64,000 nucleotides of DNA from Mageeibacillus indolicus UPII9-5 (GCF_000025225.2 NC_013895.2:620001-684000); one strand, 5' to 3'; shown: positions 35,275 to 45,054, counted from the first letter of the stretch. Translations and numbers: made by a program. The notes: generated by a model from the letters alone, not told the origin.

Positions 35275-35458
35275 ATATGTTGATGAAGACAAGTAGGTTT
35301 TGCCCGACCGGTTACAGAGAGATGACGGTGCTGTGAGTCATTACCGGATCAAAGCTGAATTTCACTTCGGAGTATCAATATATGCGATGAGCGCCGGCTT
35401 AAGCCGGAACTCGGGTGGTACCGCGGTAAATCCGTCCCGAACAGGGATGGTTTTTTTA
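35275..35458 (+). promoter_or_regulatory. T-box leader (Phe-specific) of pheST
   Basis: Stem I features AGAGAGATGACGGTGCTGTGAG are present, and a likely specifier TTC (Phe) occurs in GCTGAATTTCACTTC. The T-box core GGGTGGTACCGCGG is at 35413-35426. A terminator hairpin CCGTCCC/GGGATGG (35432-35450) with T7 competes with the antiterminator. Uncharged tRNA-Phe would switch on pheS-pheT. The 5' boundary is approximate. Confidence 0.93.
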
Positions 35459-35486
35459 TGCGATAAATCAGCACTGGGAGGTTTAA

Positions 35487-36518
35487 ATGTCCGATTTAAT
35501 AGAACATCTTAAGGAGATGCGCGAAAGATATTACAGAGCTTTAGAATCTGCCGAATCGTTAAGCGATTTAGAGGCTATCCGTGTCAAACTGCTGGGTAAA
35601 AATGGGGAATTAACGGCTGTTTTACGTAGTATGGGCAAATTGAGTCCAGAAGAACGGCCTAAGGTTGGCGATCTAACCAACGGAATTAGGACAGCAATTG
35701 AAATAATGCTAAACAAGCAGAAGAATGTATTACGTCAAGAATCTCAAAAGAAGCAAATGCAAGATGAAATGATTGATATCACCATGCCAGGTGTAGGTCA
35801 AAGGCAAGCTACATCCCATCCGATTAGCAAAGTAATCGAAGCCATTGAAACTATTTTTATTGGCATGGGGTATTCGGTTGTCGAAGGCCCTGAAGTAGAG
35901 CTGAGTAGTTACAATTTTGACCGTTTGCGTATACCACAAGGCCATCCTGCCCGTTCGGCGCACGATACTTTTTATATAACTGACGACGTTCTGTTGCGCA
36001 CCCAAACTTCTCCGGTTCAAATACGTGTTATGGAGCAACAAAAGCCGCCGATCAAGATAATCGCTCCGGGTAAAGTCTATCGCCCCGATACACCTGATGC
36101 CACGCACTCGCCAATTTTCCATCAAATTGAAGGCCTGGTTGTGGACAAAGGTGTTGCGATGAGTGATTTAGTGGGAACATTGAAACTTTTTGCGCAAAGG
36201 CTGTTCGGCGAAGATACGCAAATCCGCTTGCGGCCGCATCATTTCCCGTTTACTGAGCCTAGCTGTGAAGTTGATGTTACTTGTTGGAGTTGTGGCGGGC
36301 ATGGCTGTCGAACCTGTAAAGGCGAAGGTTTTGTCGAAGTCTTGGGGGCCGGAATGGTGCATCCTTGGGTTTTGGAGCAGTCCGGTATTGATCCGGAGAT
36401 TTATAGCGGTTTTGCGTTCGGTATAGGAGTTGAACGTACGGCGATGGCCAGATTCAATATTGAAGATATCCGCTATTTCTATGAAAATAATCTGCAGTTT
36501 TTGCGGCAATTTAAATAA
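35487..36518 (+). CDS. pheS: Phenylalanine-tRNA ligase alpha subunit
   Basis: PheS forms the catalytic half of the (alpha-beta)2 class II enzyme that charges tRNA-Phe. An N-terminal coiled coil (1-85) is followed by the class II catalytic core with motif 1 around VEGPEVELSSYNFDRL, motif 2 YRPDTPDATHSPIFHQIEG and motif 3 in the terminal GFAFGIGVERTAMARF. It also has CWSCGGHGCRTCKGEG, a cysteine-rich loop seen in many Bacillota PheS. Length is 343 aa. GGGAGG precedes ATG 35487. pheT follows after 11 nt. Confidence 0.97.
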   Translation: MSDLIEHLKEMRERYYRALESAESLSDLEAIRVKLLGKNGELTAVLRSMGKLSPEERPKVGDLTNGIRTAIEIMLNKQKNVLRQESQKKQMQDEMIDITMPGVGQRQATSHPISKVIEAIETIFIGMGYSVVEGPEVELSSYNFDRLRIPQGHPARSAHDTFYITDDVLLRTQTSPVQIRVMEQQKPPIKIIAPGKVYRPDTPDATHSPIFHQIEGLVVDKGVAMSDLVGTLKLFAQRLFGEDTQIRLRPHHFPFTEPSCEVDVTCWSCGGHGCRTCKGEGFVEVLGAGMVHPWVLEQSGIDPEIYSGFAFGIGVERTAMARFNIEDIRYFYENNLQFLRQFK

Positions 36519-36529
36519 GGAGGGGCAAT

Positions 36530-38977
36530 ATGTTAGCACCGATTGAATGGTTGAAGCAGCTGGTCGATGTTCCGGAAAATATACATGATTTTTGCAATCG
36601 GCTGACGCTTTCTGGTTCTAAAGTTGAAGGCGTAACTTGGTTCGGGGAAGATGTGTCGGGTGTTGTTACTGGTCGAATTGAAACAATAGAGAGGCATCCT
36701 AATGCAGATAAGTTAGTTATTTGTCAGGTGAATGTCGGCGAGCAAAAAAATTTACAAATTGTTACTGGAGCTTCCAATGTCAAGGTCAATGACATCGTCC
36801 CGGTTGCGTTGGATGGATCACATGTTAATGGGGGCAAGCAAATTAATACCGGCATGTTGCGCGGTGTAAAATCTGAGGGCATGCTTTGCTCTTTGGCTGA
36901 ACTCGGTATTATGTCGGAATTGTTTCCGGAAGCCGTTACTGACGGAATCTTTATTTTGCCTGATGACTTAGCTCTTGGCGAGCCGGTACTCAAAGCATTG
37001 AAACTTGAGGGCGGAACGATTGAATTTGAAATAACTTCCAACCGCCCGGACTGCTATTCAATTGAAGGTCTGGCGCGGGAAGCTGCCATAACCTACCGGC
37101 ATGAATTCCATTTGCCGGAGCCGGAGGTGAAAGCTGACGGTCTCAATAGGACTTCGGATGCCTTGAAAGTTACGGTTGCGGAGCCTGCCCTGTGTTCACG
37201 CTATTGTGCTGTGCGCATTGATAAAGTTAAAATTGAACCTTCACCTTTATGGATGCGGCGTCGCTTGGCTATGTCTGGGGTCCGCCCGATAAATAACATT
37301 GTGGACATAACAAATTATGTGATGTTGGAGTTGGGACAGCCAATGCATGCGTTCTCCGCTGATTGTATTAGAGGGGGAGAAATTACCGTACGTCGTGCCG
37401 CCGGGCAGGAAACCTTTACCACTTTGGATGACAAAAAATATGTCTTGGATGACAGTATGCTTGTCATTGCGGATAAAGCGGGGGCTGTAGCACTGGCCGG
37501 TATAATGGGCGGTGCAAATTCTTGTATTAATCCGGGTACGGATACGGTGATTTTTGAAGCAGCCTGTTTTGCGCCTGATTCGGTGCGACAAACAGCGAGT
37601 GCCTTGGGCATCAGGACGGAATCTTCCGCTAGGTTTGAACGAATTGTTGATGGATGGAAAACGCTGCGTGCTTTGAAACGTGCTTGTGAATTGGTCGAAA
37701 AGTTGGGCTGTGGCCTTGTTTCATCTGATTTTATAGATATCAATAATCTGCCGTCCACGAAGCCACATATTAAATTGGATTTTAATCGCGTTAATACTTT
37801 TTTGGGATTACAGTTGGCAACTTCGGAAATGATCGCAACGTTGGAGGCTGTAGGCTGTAATTTGACGGTTGATTCGGGAAATTTGACGGCTGATGTTGTC
37901 GCACCGAGCTTTAGGCCGGATCTCGAAGGCTTTGCCGATTTGGCGGAGGAAGTTGCCCGTTTTCATGACTATAACAATATTCCGCCTACCTTGCTGCCGG
38001 CAGCGGAAACGACGGTCGGCGGCCGTAGCACTAAGCTTAATATTAAGCGTCTGATAGCTGAAATTATGATTTCGTCCGGTTTTTACGAAGCCTATACATA
38101 TTCTTTCATGAGTGCGAAAGAACCGGATAGACTTGGTTTGGCACCTGATTCGCCGCTGCGGAAAATGTTGAAAATCCGTTACGCACCGGAAGACACTTCC
38201 TGTCTTAGGACAACTCCTTTACCGGCCTTGCTAAATATTGCTCATAATAACAGCTCTAGAGCTGAGGAGTCCGCCGGTCTGTTTGAGATAATGCGTTGCT
38301 ATCATCCGGTAGATGGGCAGAAATTACCTAACGAACGGGAAGTGGTGGCGGCAATTGTTTACGACAACACGACTGCTAAGGATAATGGTCGGCTGTTCTA
38401 TGAACTTAAACACATTGTTGAAGAGATTTCTCAGCAAACCGGTATTAAGGACGTTGAATTTTTGTCTCTAGCAGCGTCGAGTGAGGTTAATGCTCCGGCG
38501 GAAGCTCCTTGCTTCCACCCTTATCGTTCAGCTAGTTTGGTTGTCAATCGTAAATCATTTGGCCTGATAGGTTATCTGCATCCGGATATTGCTGAAACAT
38601 ATGATCTACCGCGCTGCACCGCTGTCTTGCTCCTCGATTTGGCAACAGTGGTTGAATTGCACAATTTTAAGCGTACGCAAAAACCTTTGCCTAAGTATCC
38701 GGCGGTTACGCGTGACTTGGCGGTTGTGGTTGACCGTTCTACTCCGGTCGGAGAGATAGAAAAAAATATTTATGCTCACTCTGAAGACCTTCTGGCCGAA
38801 CTGGCGTTATTTGATGTCTATGAGGGCAAAAATTTGGGTCATGATAAGAAGTCGGTTGCTTTCAGTCTAAAATTCCGTTCGCAGACTGGAACACTTAATG
38901 ATGCTGCGATAAACCCGATAATGAATCGAATAATTGAGGCGTTGCATGAAACTTTGCATGCTGAACTGCGGCAATAA
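36530..38977 (+). CDS. pheT: Phenylalanine-tRNA ligase beta subunit
   Basis: The 815-aa protein contains the usual domains: an N-terminal EMAP-type tRNA-binding domain (GRIETIERHPNADKLVICQV), the B3/B4 editing domain (ITSNRPDCYSIEGLAREAA, then the RRRLAMSGVRPINNIVDITN region), B5, and a C-terminal ferredoxin-like anticodon-binding domain (KYPAVTRDLAVVVDRSTPV to the end). It supports tRNA binding and hydrolyses mis-charged Tyr-tRNA-Phe. AGGAGG precedes ATG 36530. The gene ends with a strong terminator. Confidence 0.96.
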   Translation: MLAPIEWLKQLVDVPENIHDFCNRLTLSGSKVEGVTWFGEDVSGVVTGRIETIERHPNADKLVICQVNVGEQKNLQIVTGASNVKVNDIVPVALDGSHVNGGKQINTGMLRGVKSEGMLCSLAELGIMSELFPEAVTDGIFILPDDLALGEPVLKALKLEGGTIEFEITSNRPDCYSIEGLAREAAITYRHEFHLPEPEVKADGLNRTSDALKVTVAEPALCSRYCAVRIDKVKIEPSPLWMRRRLAMSGVRPINNIVDITNYVMLELGQPMHAFSADCIRGGEITVRRAAGQETFTTLDDKKYVLDDSMLVIADKAGAVALAGIMGGANSCINPGTDTVIFEAACFAPDSVRQTASALGIRTESSARFERIVDGWKTLRALKRACELVEKLGCGLVSSDFIDINNLPSTKPHIKLDFNRVNTFLGLQLATSEMIATLEAVGCNLTVDSGNLTADVVAPSFRPDLEGFADLAEEVARFHDYNNIPPTLLPAAETTVGGRSTKLNIKRLIAEIMISSGFYEAYTYSFMSAKEPDRLGLAPDSPLRKMLKIRYAPEDTSCLRTTPLPALLNIAHNNSSRAEESAGLFEIMRCYHPVDGQKLPNEREVVAAIVYDNTTAKDNGRLFYELKHIVEEISQQTGIKDVEFLSLAASSEVNAPAEAPCFHPYRSASLVVNRKSFGLIGYLHPDIAETYDLPRCTAVLLLDLATVVELHNFKRTQKPLPKYPAVTRDLAVVVDRSTPVGEIEKNIYAHSEDLLAELALFDVYEGKNLGHDKKSVAFSLKFRSQTGTLNDAAINPIMNRIIEALHETLHAELRQ

Positions 38978-39030
38978 AAAATCTTCTGATGCGCAGCGTT
39001 GAGGGCTGTGCGCGATATATGAAACAATTG

Positions 39031-39067
39031 ACGGCATAACAGAAATAATCTGTTGTGCCGTTTTTTT
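39031..39067 (+). terminator. Rho-independent terminator of pheST
   Basis: ACGGCA (39031-39036) pairs with TGCCGT (39056-39061), with AACAGA/TCTGTT inside, followed by T7. Confidence 0.9.
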
Positions 39068-39133
39068 ATTGCGCTGATTAGCAGGAAGTTTTCACGGAAA
39101 TCTAGCCGAACGAAGTCGGGCGAGCGATCGTGA

Positions 39134-39172
39134 ATTGTCGTAATTTGTTGTCATTTGTTGAAATTTGTCGGC
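39134..39172 (+). repeat. 10-bp phased ATTTGTTG repeats upstream of the TadE-like genes
   Basis: Four octamers ATTGTCGT/ATTTGTTG/ATTTGTTG/ATTTGTCG start at 39134, 39143, 39153 and 39163, a period of 9-10 bp. They lie 75-110 bp upstream of the first TadE-like gene. Confidence 0.6.
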
Positions 39173-39246
39173 TGCAAAAAATCTTTTCTCAGGTAAATTG
39201 TCAGTAAGAAATTAAACTACGCCAGGCGCAGGAGAAAGGATTTAAT

Positions 39247-39519
39247 ATGGCCAACAGTTTGGAAGCTGCATTAGTTACAACGGCAATTCTATTCGTTTTT
39301 ATCTTGTTTATATTTCAGGGGCCGGCCTGCTTTAAGCAATTGGAAAGCTATGTTGCCGGAGAACTACGTTTTGCTGCCGAATGGACGGAAAACGGGCCGA
39401 TAATCGAATTTACTTCCTACAAAGGACGAAGAAATGTCAAAACACGGCCGGAGCGATTGATTGCGTTGGTTGATTTGACCCAGGACTTAGCGAGGCAGGG
39501 ATATGAAAAATTCCATTAA
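39247..39519 (+). CDS. Small TadE/pilin-like membrane protein
   Basis: The 90-aa protein begins MANSLEAALVTTAILFVFIL. The polar-LEAA-hydrophobic pattern resembles the start of TadE-type pseudopilins (compare VTLEAAIVTPVL in the third gene of this cluster). Only one membrane segment is present, and the rest (about 60 residues) is soluble and basic with Arg-rich TSYKGRRNVKTRPER. GAGAAAGGA precedes ATG 39247. It overlaps the next gene by 17 nt. Its function is unknown; assembly of a minor surface structure is a guess. Confidence 0.65.
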   Translation: MANSLEAALVTTAILFVFILFIFQGPACFKQLESYVAGELRFAAEWTENGPIIEFTSYKGRRNVKTRPERLIALVDLTQDLARQGYEKFH

Positions 39520-40861
39520 AACATTTATTCAAGACTCCCGCGCGGCAGTTACGCTGTTGGCAACGATTACAACCTCCGGGATACTAATTTTCGCTTTAAT
39601 TATGCACCAAATAGCCGGCCTGCGTATTTTTCAAGTTGAAGTCGGCGAGGCGTTGTCAGTGCAAACCGGAGTCACTATGGCAAAATTTGACCGCACTTTA
39701 GAAGAACGCTACGGATTGTGGGGGATTCGAGCCGAGGCCGCTAACACGGCGATATTCGACCGAATTACCAAAGATATTGCGCGCATGCCTTTGCTGCCGC
39801 CTACCAAGGTGACTGCCACGACAGACTGCACCGATCCTTTGAGCGAAGCGGAATTTGCTAAACCGCAAATCCATGCATATATGCGTTTGCGTGCACCTGT
39901 TGGCCTAGTTAAAGAAATTTACGAGCGAGTCCAGAGCGCCAAACATGCAATTACGCCAAACCTTAAGCAAGGAAAGAGTAAGCTTGGTGTTGCTAAAGAT
40001 GCATGGCAGCGGCACCGGAAAAGTATCCTTGATTTTAAAGACAAGGCGATTCCTTCAAAAGTTCGTCCTTTCCTTGAGCCGGTATTCAAATTTTTAGCGA
40101 TGGAAGAAAATGAAGCCGGCGGTGAAAGCTGGCAAAAAGTATTGGCGCAAATGAGCAATGTGGAAAATGCTTTGAGCATCAATTCTATACCTGTTTATGA
40201 TGCTTTACTCGTTAACGAGTATGCTATAGACAGCTTCAGTAATGCGGCCGGCAAGTTTGGCGAATCGACCACTTTTGGCAAAACCTGGGGCGGTTTCAGC
40301 AAAGCCGCTTTAAAAACTGTAACCCCTTATGAAGTTGAATATATAATTACAGGGATAGAAGACAAGGAAAAAGCCGCTAAACGGGTTAAATTATATTTAA
40401 GACTTTTGCGCTGGGTTCAACATATTATCGGTATATACAGTAAACCGATGAAAAGAGCTGTTTATCGCACTGCCGCCATAGCAACAACCGCCTTGGTTTT
40501 TGCCTTTTCAGGCGGAACCGTATATATACCGTCTGCTGTTTTTGAAGCAATTTTTATTGCAGTCAGGGCATTTACGAAATCCGGCAAGGATGTGAAAACC
40601 TTGCTGGCCGGGAAAACGGTTCCTTTGCAACCCGGATATAACGAAGTAATACAGGTGTATTATAAAGACTTTTTGCGGCTGTTTTTATTGCCAGTAAGTG
40701 AAGATAATAAGGTTAAACGTGCGGTCGAATTGATTGAGGCTAATCTGTCCGGGCATTTTTTTACCGGCGTAGTTGTAAATGCCGATATTACTTGCGGGAG
40801 GTGGCAAGGTGGCAGGGTTGGAAGGAAGGAGAACTATGAGTTACTACGAGCAAAAAAATGA
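39503..40861 (+). CDS. TadG/DUF5702-like membrane-anchored protein
   Basis: The 452-aa protein starts with a basic stretch and one hydrophobic helix (LLATITTSGILIFALIMHQIAG), followed by the segment MAKFDRTLEERYGLWGI. That helix-then-D-x-x-L-x-x-x-Y-G-L-W/F pattern resembles DUF5702/TadG proteins in Clostridia, where Tad-like proteins sit with TadE genes. The rest is large, helical and presumably outside, with another hydrophobic stretch near residues 325-345. It overlaps its neighbours at both ends, so the three genes are co-translated. No known enzymatic motif is seen. Confidence 0.6.
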   Translation: MKNSIKTFIQDSRAAVTLLATITTSGILIFALIMHQIAGLRIFQVEVGEALSVQTGVTMAKFDRTLEERYGLWGIRAEAANTAIFDRITKDIARMPLLPPTKVTATTDCTDPLSEAEFAKPQIHAYMRLRAPVGLVKEIYERVQSAKHAITPNLKQGKSKLGVAKDAWQRHRKSILDFKDKAIPSKVRPFLEPVFKFLAMEENEAGGESWQKVLAQMSNVENALSINSIPVYDALLVNEYAIDSFSNAAGKFGESTTFGKTWGGFSKAALKTVTPYEVEYIITGIEDKEKAAKRVKLYLRLLRWVQHIIGIYSKPMKRAVYRTAAIATTALVFAFSGGTVYIPSAVFEAIFIAVRAFTKSGKDVKTLLAGKTVPLQPGYNEVIQVYYKDFLRLFLLPVSEDNKVKRAVELIEANLSGHFFTGVVVNADITCGRWQGGRVGRKENYELLRAKK

Positions 40862-41840
40862 GAGGTGGAAGCATAAGGCTTTGAACGGTAGTGTGACTTT
40901 GGAAGCGGCTATAGTTACACCTGTGCTTATTATCACACTGTTGGTAATGATTCTTACTCTTTACGCTCGCAGCGCAATGTTTTGTTGGCAGGCTGCCGCC
41001 AATAAGATGGCACAAGAGCAGAAATTGGCCTTTGTTTTAGCTTCTAGCGCGGTAAATTTAACCGGATTGAATGAAGCGGCGAACAGACAGCTTAACGAAA
41101 TACCGGCGGTATGGCGCAGTCAAGTAGTTAACCTCGGTACTACGATAATGACAGGGCGGTATTTGGGCGGTCAAGTTAATAAATGGTTTGACAGAACCAC
41201 CGGCGGGTCTCGGTTGCTTGGAAAACTTATTCGCAATCGAAAATTTTATGTGGAAAAAGATGCGGAAAATAACGTACTTTGGCTGAACAGCTATTATAGT
41301 ATCCCACTTGGTTTGGGCACGATAAAAGGTCAAGCACATACGCCTATTCCTTTGTGGACAGGCATAGATAATTTAAACGAGGAGGAAGACGAAAGCAAAT
41401 CTGATGATAATTCCAAAAATTTTTGGGACTGGCACAATTTTAAAAGAGGTGCCTATTTACGTGAACAAAACGGTGGCAATCTGCCGCACAATTATCCTGT
41501 TATATCGCGTTTCAAATCAGGCGAAGCCACAATGATAAAAAGTATTGACCTGACAGCACCAACGTGGCAGAATCCAGATAACATAACTGAACAAGCTAGT
41601 CGAATGGTCAAAAATTTAGCCGGATTTAACGGAACCCCGGAACTTTGGGGAAAAGATCGCATCAGCATCCGAAATGGCGATATAAAATCTCGTAAAATTA
41701 TTATAGTTGTCCCGGAAAATAGTCCACCACAAGCTTTGGCCGCATTAAGAAATGCTTTGGCAGCCGGGGCCGGACAGGGTGTTTTTTATGAAATTATTCA
41801 ATCGGAAATCAGCCGAAAATACACCAAGCCGAAAGTCTGA
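40836..41840 (+). CDS. TadE-like pseudopilin-type protein
   Basis: A 334-aa protein. After a short hydrophilic start comes GSVTLEAAIVTPVLIITLLV and LTLYARSAMFCWQAA, the classical TadE/TadF N-terminus. The exposed part (residues 60-334) ends with an RKIIIVVPENSPPQALAALRNAL segment resembling the nucleotide-like or peptidase-free end of some DUF proteins, which I cannot assign. ATG 40836 follows GAAGGAGAA; it overlaps the preceding gene by 26 nt. No TadA ATPase, prepilin peptidase or TadB/C is present in the window. Confidence 0.65.
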   Translation: MSYYEQKNERWKHKALNGSVTLEAAIVTPVLIITLLVMILTLYARSAMFCWQAAANKMAQEQKLAFVLASSAVNLTGLNEAANRQLNEIPAVWRSQVVNLGTTIMTGRYLGGQVNKWFDRTTGGSRLLGKLIRNRKFYVEKDAENNVLWLNSYYSIPLGLGTIKGQAHTPIPLWTGIDNLNEEEDESKSDDNSKNFWDWHNFKRGAYLREQNGGNLPHNYPVISRFKSGEATMIKSIDLTAPTWQNPDNITEQASRMVKNLAGFNGTPELWGKDRISIRNGDIKSRKIIIVVPENSPPQALAALRNALAAGAGQGVFYEIIQSEISRKYTKPKV

Positions 41841-41978
41841 TCATTCCGCTGGTGGGATGAAATTATCACTGATTACCCACAAACTATAATTATTTGCTTG
41901 TAAGCTGTGAAATTCTAATGTAATATTATATAAGTAAAATTTTGCCGATGTGAATTAATCATAATAGGAAGTATAGTC

Positions 41979-44789
41979 ATGAATTTATTGAATAAAATTT
42001 TCGGTACTCATAGTGAACGTGAAATTAAGCGCATAATGCCGTTGGTAACGGCTGTTGAAGCTAAAGAAGATGAATATCGCCAACTTAGTGACCATGAATT
42101 GCGTGGACGCACGGAATGGCTGCGCGACCGCTTAAAGGCCGGGGAAACGTTAGATGATATTTTGCCAGATGCCTTTGCTACAATCCGTGAAGCGGCCTGG
42201 CGAGTGCTAGGAATGCGTCATTATCGGGTGCAGATTATCGGTGGTATTGTTTTGCACCAGGGACGTATTGCGGAGATGAAAACCGGTGAAGGTAAAACCT
42301 TGGTGGCGACATTGCCAGTTTATTTAAATGCCCTTACCGGACAAGGCGTTCACGTAGTTACGGTCAATGATTATTTGGCCACCCGTGACTCGGAGTGGAT
42401 GGGTAAGGTTTATACATACCTAGGACTCACCGTCGGTTTGATTGTTCATGGTTTGGATAATGATGCGCGGCGGCAAGCTTATGCTTCAGATATCGTTTAC
42501 GGTACAAATAATGAGTTCGGCTTTGATTATTTGCGTGATAACATGGTTACGCATAAGAGTGAAATGGTGCAGCGGGAATTACAATTTGCGATTGTCGATG
42601 AGGTGGACTCAATTTTGATTGACGAAGCGCGAACCCCTTTAATTATATCTGGCCAAGGCGAAGCATCGACAGATATGTATAAAAAGGTCAACAGCTTTGT
42701 CACGACCCTCAAACCGTTTGTAGTTGCAGAAACTGATAGCAAGGAAGACCAGGATGAACTGGCCGGCGATGCCGATTATATTGTTGATGAGAAGGCCAAG
42801 ACGGCGGTTATGACTCGCAACGGGGTAAGTAAGGCTGAACAATACTTCCAAGTTAATAACTTGGCCGATGAGGAAAACTACGACTTGCAACATTATATAA
42901 ATAATGCGTTAAAAGCTCATGGCACTATGCATCGTGATGATCAGTACGTTGTGCAAGACGGCGAAGTTATTATTGTCGATGACTTTACCGGACGCTTGAT
43001 GTACGGTCGCCGCTACAGTGACGGCTTGCATCAGGCTATTGAAGCCAAAGAAGGTGTAAAAGTAGAGAATGAGAGTAAAACATTGGCTACGATTACTTTT
43101 CAGAATTATTTCCGCATGTATGCTAAACTTTCCGGTATGACCGGTACGGCCTTAACGGAAGAAGATGAGTTCAGAAGTATTTACAGTTTGGATGTAATTT
43201 GCATTCCTACCAATCGTCCGATTGCTCGGTTGGATGAACATGATAGCATATATAAAACTGAACGCGGCAAATATAAGGCTATTATAGAAGAGGTCAAGAA
43301 AGTTCATGCACAAGGCCAGCCGGTGCTTATCGGTACAGTTTCTGTTGAAAAATCAGAGCTGTTGTCGGATCTGTTTACTCGCGTTGGGATAAAACACAAT
43401 GTCTTAAACGCCAAACAGCATCAACGTGAAGCGGAGATTGTTGCTCAGGCCGGACGCTATGGAGCGGTAACCATTTCCACGAACATGGCTGGACGTGGTA
43501 CGGATATTCTGCTCGGCGGTAATCCGGAATATATGGCTAAAGCTGAGTTGCGAAAACAAGGATTTGAGCCGGAGTTAGTTGAGCAATCTACAACTCATAA
43601 TGAGACTGACGATCCTTTGATTTTGGATATCCGCCAGCGTTATCAGGAACTGGAAAAAAACTTCTCTGACAGTATTAAAGACGAAAAAGATAAAGTTATA
43701 AAAGCTGGAGGACTGTACATACTAGGCACGGAAAGGCATGAATCACGCCGCATCGACAACCAATTGCGCGGACGTGCCGGCCGTCAAGGTGATCCGGGTA
43801 AGTCCAAATTTTACCTTTCGTTAGAAGATGATTTGTTGCGTCTTTTTGGCGGCGATAGAATGACTAAATTGTTTAACAGTTTGGGTGTCGATGAAGACAT
43901 GGAACTGCAAAACAGAATGCTGAGTAAACAAATAGAAAATGCTCAGAAAAAAGTTGAAGGCCGCAACTTTGGTATCCGTAAGCATGTGCTTGAATATGAT
44001 GATGTTATGAACAAGCAACGTGAAGTGATTTATGCTCAACGTCGGCGTGTATTGGAAGGCGAAGACTTACAGGATACATATCGCAATATGATTGAAAGCA
44101 CCCTTAAACGAGTGTTTGCCAAATACTGCAATCCTGATGAGCCGGCTGAAGAGTGGGAGATAAGCGGACTTACCGCCAATCTTTTGGACATTACAGGCCC
44201 GATTGATCCAGTCCTGAAGTTAAAAGAATTAATTGCCCAAAACAACACTTTGGACGAAATAATTGACATTACCGTTCAAGCTGCCTTAGATCGTTATGCT
44301 TCGCGTGAAGATGAGCTTGGTTCACCTGAGCTGATGCGTGAAATAGAACGTGTGATTCTTTTGCGTTCGGTTGATCAAAAATGGATGGATCATATTGACT
44401 TAATGGATGACCTGCGCGATTCGATCGGTATGCGCAGTTATGCACAGCACGATCCAGTCATGGAGTACAAGATGGAAGGCTTCCAAATGTTTGAAGAGAT
44501 GAATAATTCGATTCAGGAGGCCGCCGTCCGTATGATTCTGCGAGCTAATTTCCGCCCGGAGGAGCCAATTAGACGTGAAAATTCATTGCGCCGGATAGAA
44601 GAACATAAAGCTGCTGAAAGCTCCTTCGCGGAGGCGAAAGCCGCCGCTGGACAGTCGGAACGTCAAGGTGAAGTGAACAAGGATGCAAATCACAAGCCGC
44701 TTATACGTGATAAAAATAAAGTCGGTCGTAACGATCCCTGCCCATGTGGTAGCGGTAAAAAATATAAAAATTGTTGCGGGCGCGGTTAA
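41979..44789 (+). CDS. secA: Protein translocase ATPase SecA
   Basis: SecA drives post-translational export through SecYEG. The DEAD-like motor is complete: MKTGEGKTLVATLPVYLNAL (Walker A), FDYLRDNM, VDEVDSILIDEARTPLIISG (Walker B), TITFQNYFRMYAKLSGMTGT, and TNMAGRGTDILLGGNPEY in the second motor domain with QLRGRAGRQGDPG. The C-terminus has the SecB/lipid-binding zinc motif DPCPCGSGKKYKNCC. Length is 936 aa, typical. ATG 41979 follows AATAGGAAG. It stands alone between the TadE-like genes and a region with the second 57-nt repeat. Confidence 0.97.
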   Translation: MNLLNKIFGTHSEREIKRIMPLVTAVEAKEDEYRQLSDHELRGRTEWLRDRLKAGETLDDILPDAFATIREAAWRVLGMRHYRVQIIGGIVLHQGRIAEMKTGEGKTLVATLPVYLNALTGQGVHVVTVNDYLATRDSEWMGKVYTYLGLTVGLIVHGLDNDARRQAYASDIVYGTNNEFGFDYLRDNMVTHKSEMVQRELQFAIVDEVDSILIDEARTPLIISGQGEASTDMYKKVNSFVTTLKPFVVAETDSKEDQDELAGDADYIVDEKAKTAVMTRNGVSKAEQYFQVNNLADEENYDLQHYINNALKAHGTMHRDDQYVVQDGEVIIVDDFTGRLMYGRRYSDGLHQAIEAKEGVKVENESKTLATITFQNYFRMYAKLSGMTGTALTEEDEFRSIYSLDVICIPTNRPIARLDEHDSIYKTERGKYKAIIEEVKKVHAQGQPVLIGTVSVEKSELLSDLFTRVGIKHNVLNAKQHQREAEIVAQAGRYGAVTISTNMAGRGTDILLGGNPEYMAKAELRKQGFEPELVEQSTTHNETDDPLILDIRQRYQELEKNFSDSIKDEKDKVIKAGGLYILGTERHESRRIDNQLRGRAGRQGDPGKSKFYLSLEDDLLRLFGGDRMTKLFNSLGVDEDMELQNRMLSKQIENAQKKVEGRNFGIRKHVLEYDDVMNKQREVIYAQRRRVLEGEDLQDTYRNMIESTLKRVFAKYCNPDEPAEEWEISGLTANLLDITGPIDPVLKLKELIAQNNTLDEIIDITVQAALDRYASREDELGSPELMREIERVILLRSVDQKWMDHIDLMDDLRDSIGMRSYAQHDPVMEYKMEGFQMFEEMNNSIQEAAVRMILRANFRPEEPIRRENSLRRIEEHKAAESSFAEAKAAAGQSERQGEVNKDANHKPLIRDKNKVGRNDPCPCGSGKKYKNCCGRG

Positions 44790-44970
44790 AAAGTTGGTAG
44801 GGGGCGTCATGCTGTTACTCTTGCGTGGGCCAGTTGAGGAAAGGGTTGTTTGGCCGTTCCACATTCTATGCGCCCTGCGCACTGTCCCGCACCGTCTCGC
44901 ATCGTCCTGCGTCCCATTCCTACTTTTCCGTCTTACCAATCTGGTTTAATACTGAAGGATGATTCTATCA

Positions 44971-45027
44971 CAGATCGGGACATTTTCATTTGTGGTATAT
45001 CAGGACATTATCATTTGTGTCTCATAA
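44971..45027 (+). repeat. 57-nt dispersed repeat, copy 2 (upstream of tRNA-Leu)
   Basis: It differs from copy 1 (20982-21038) at a single position and likewise ends exactly 27 nt before the TTGACA of a tRNA promoter. The downstream 27 nt share only a short GGTC-AAGT-like core, so the similarity ends with the element. Confidence 0.9.
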
Positions 45028-45054
45028 ATGCGCGGTCAAGTTGAATTTTAGGTG

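Noticed and set aside
44583-44939. A minus-strand gene over the secA 3' end and the following spacer
   Set aside because: It overlaps the conserved zinc-binding end of SecA and has no supporting motif.
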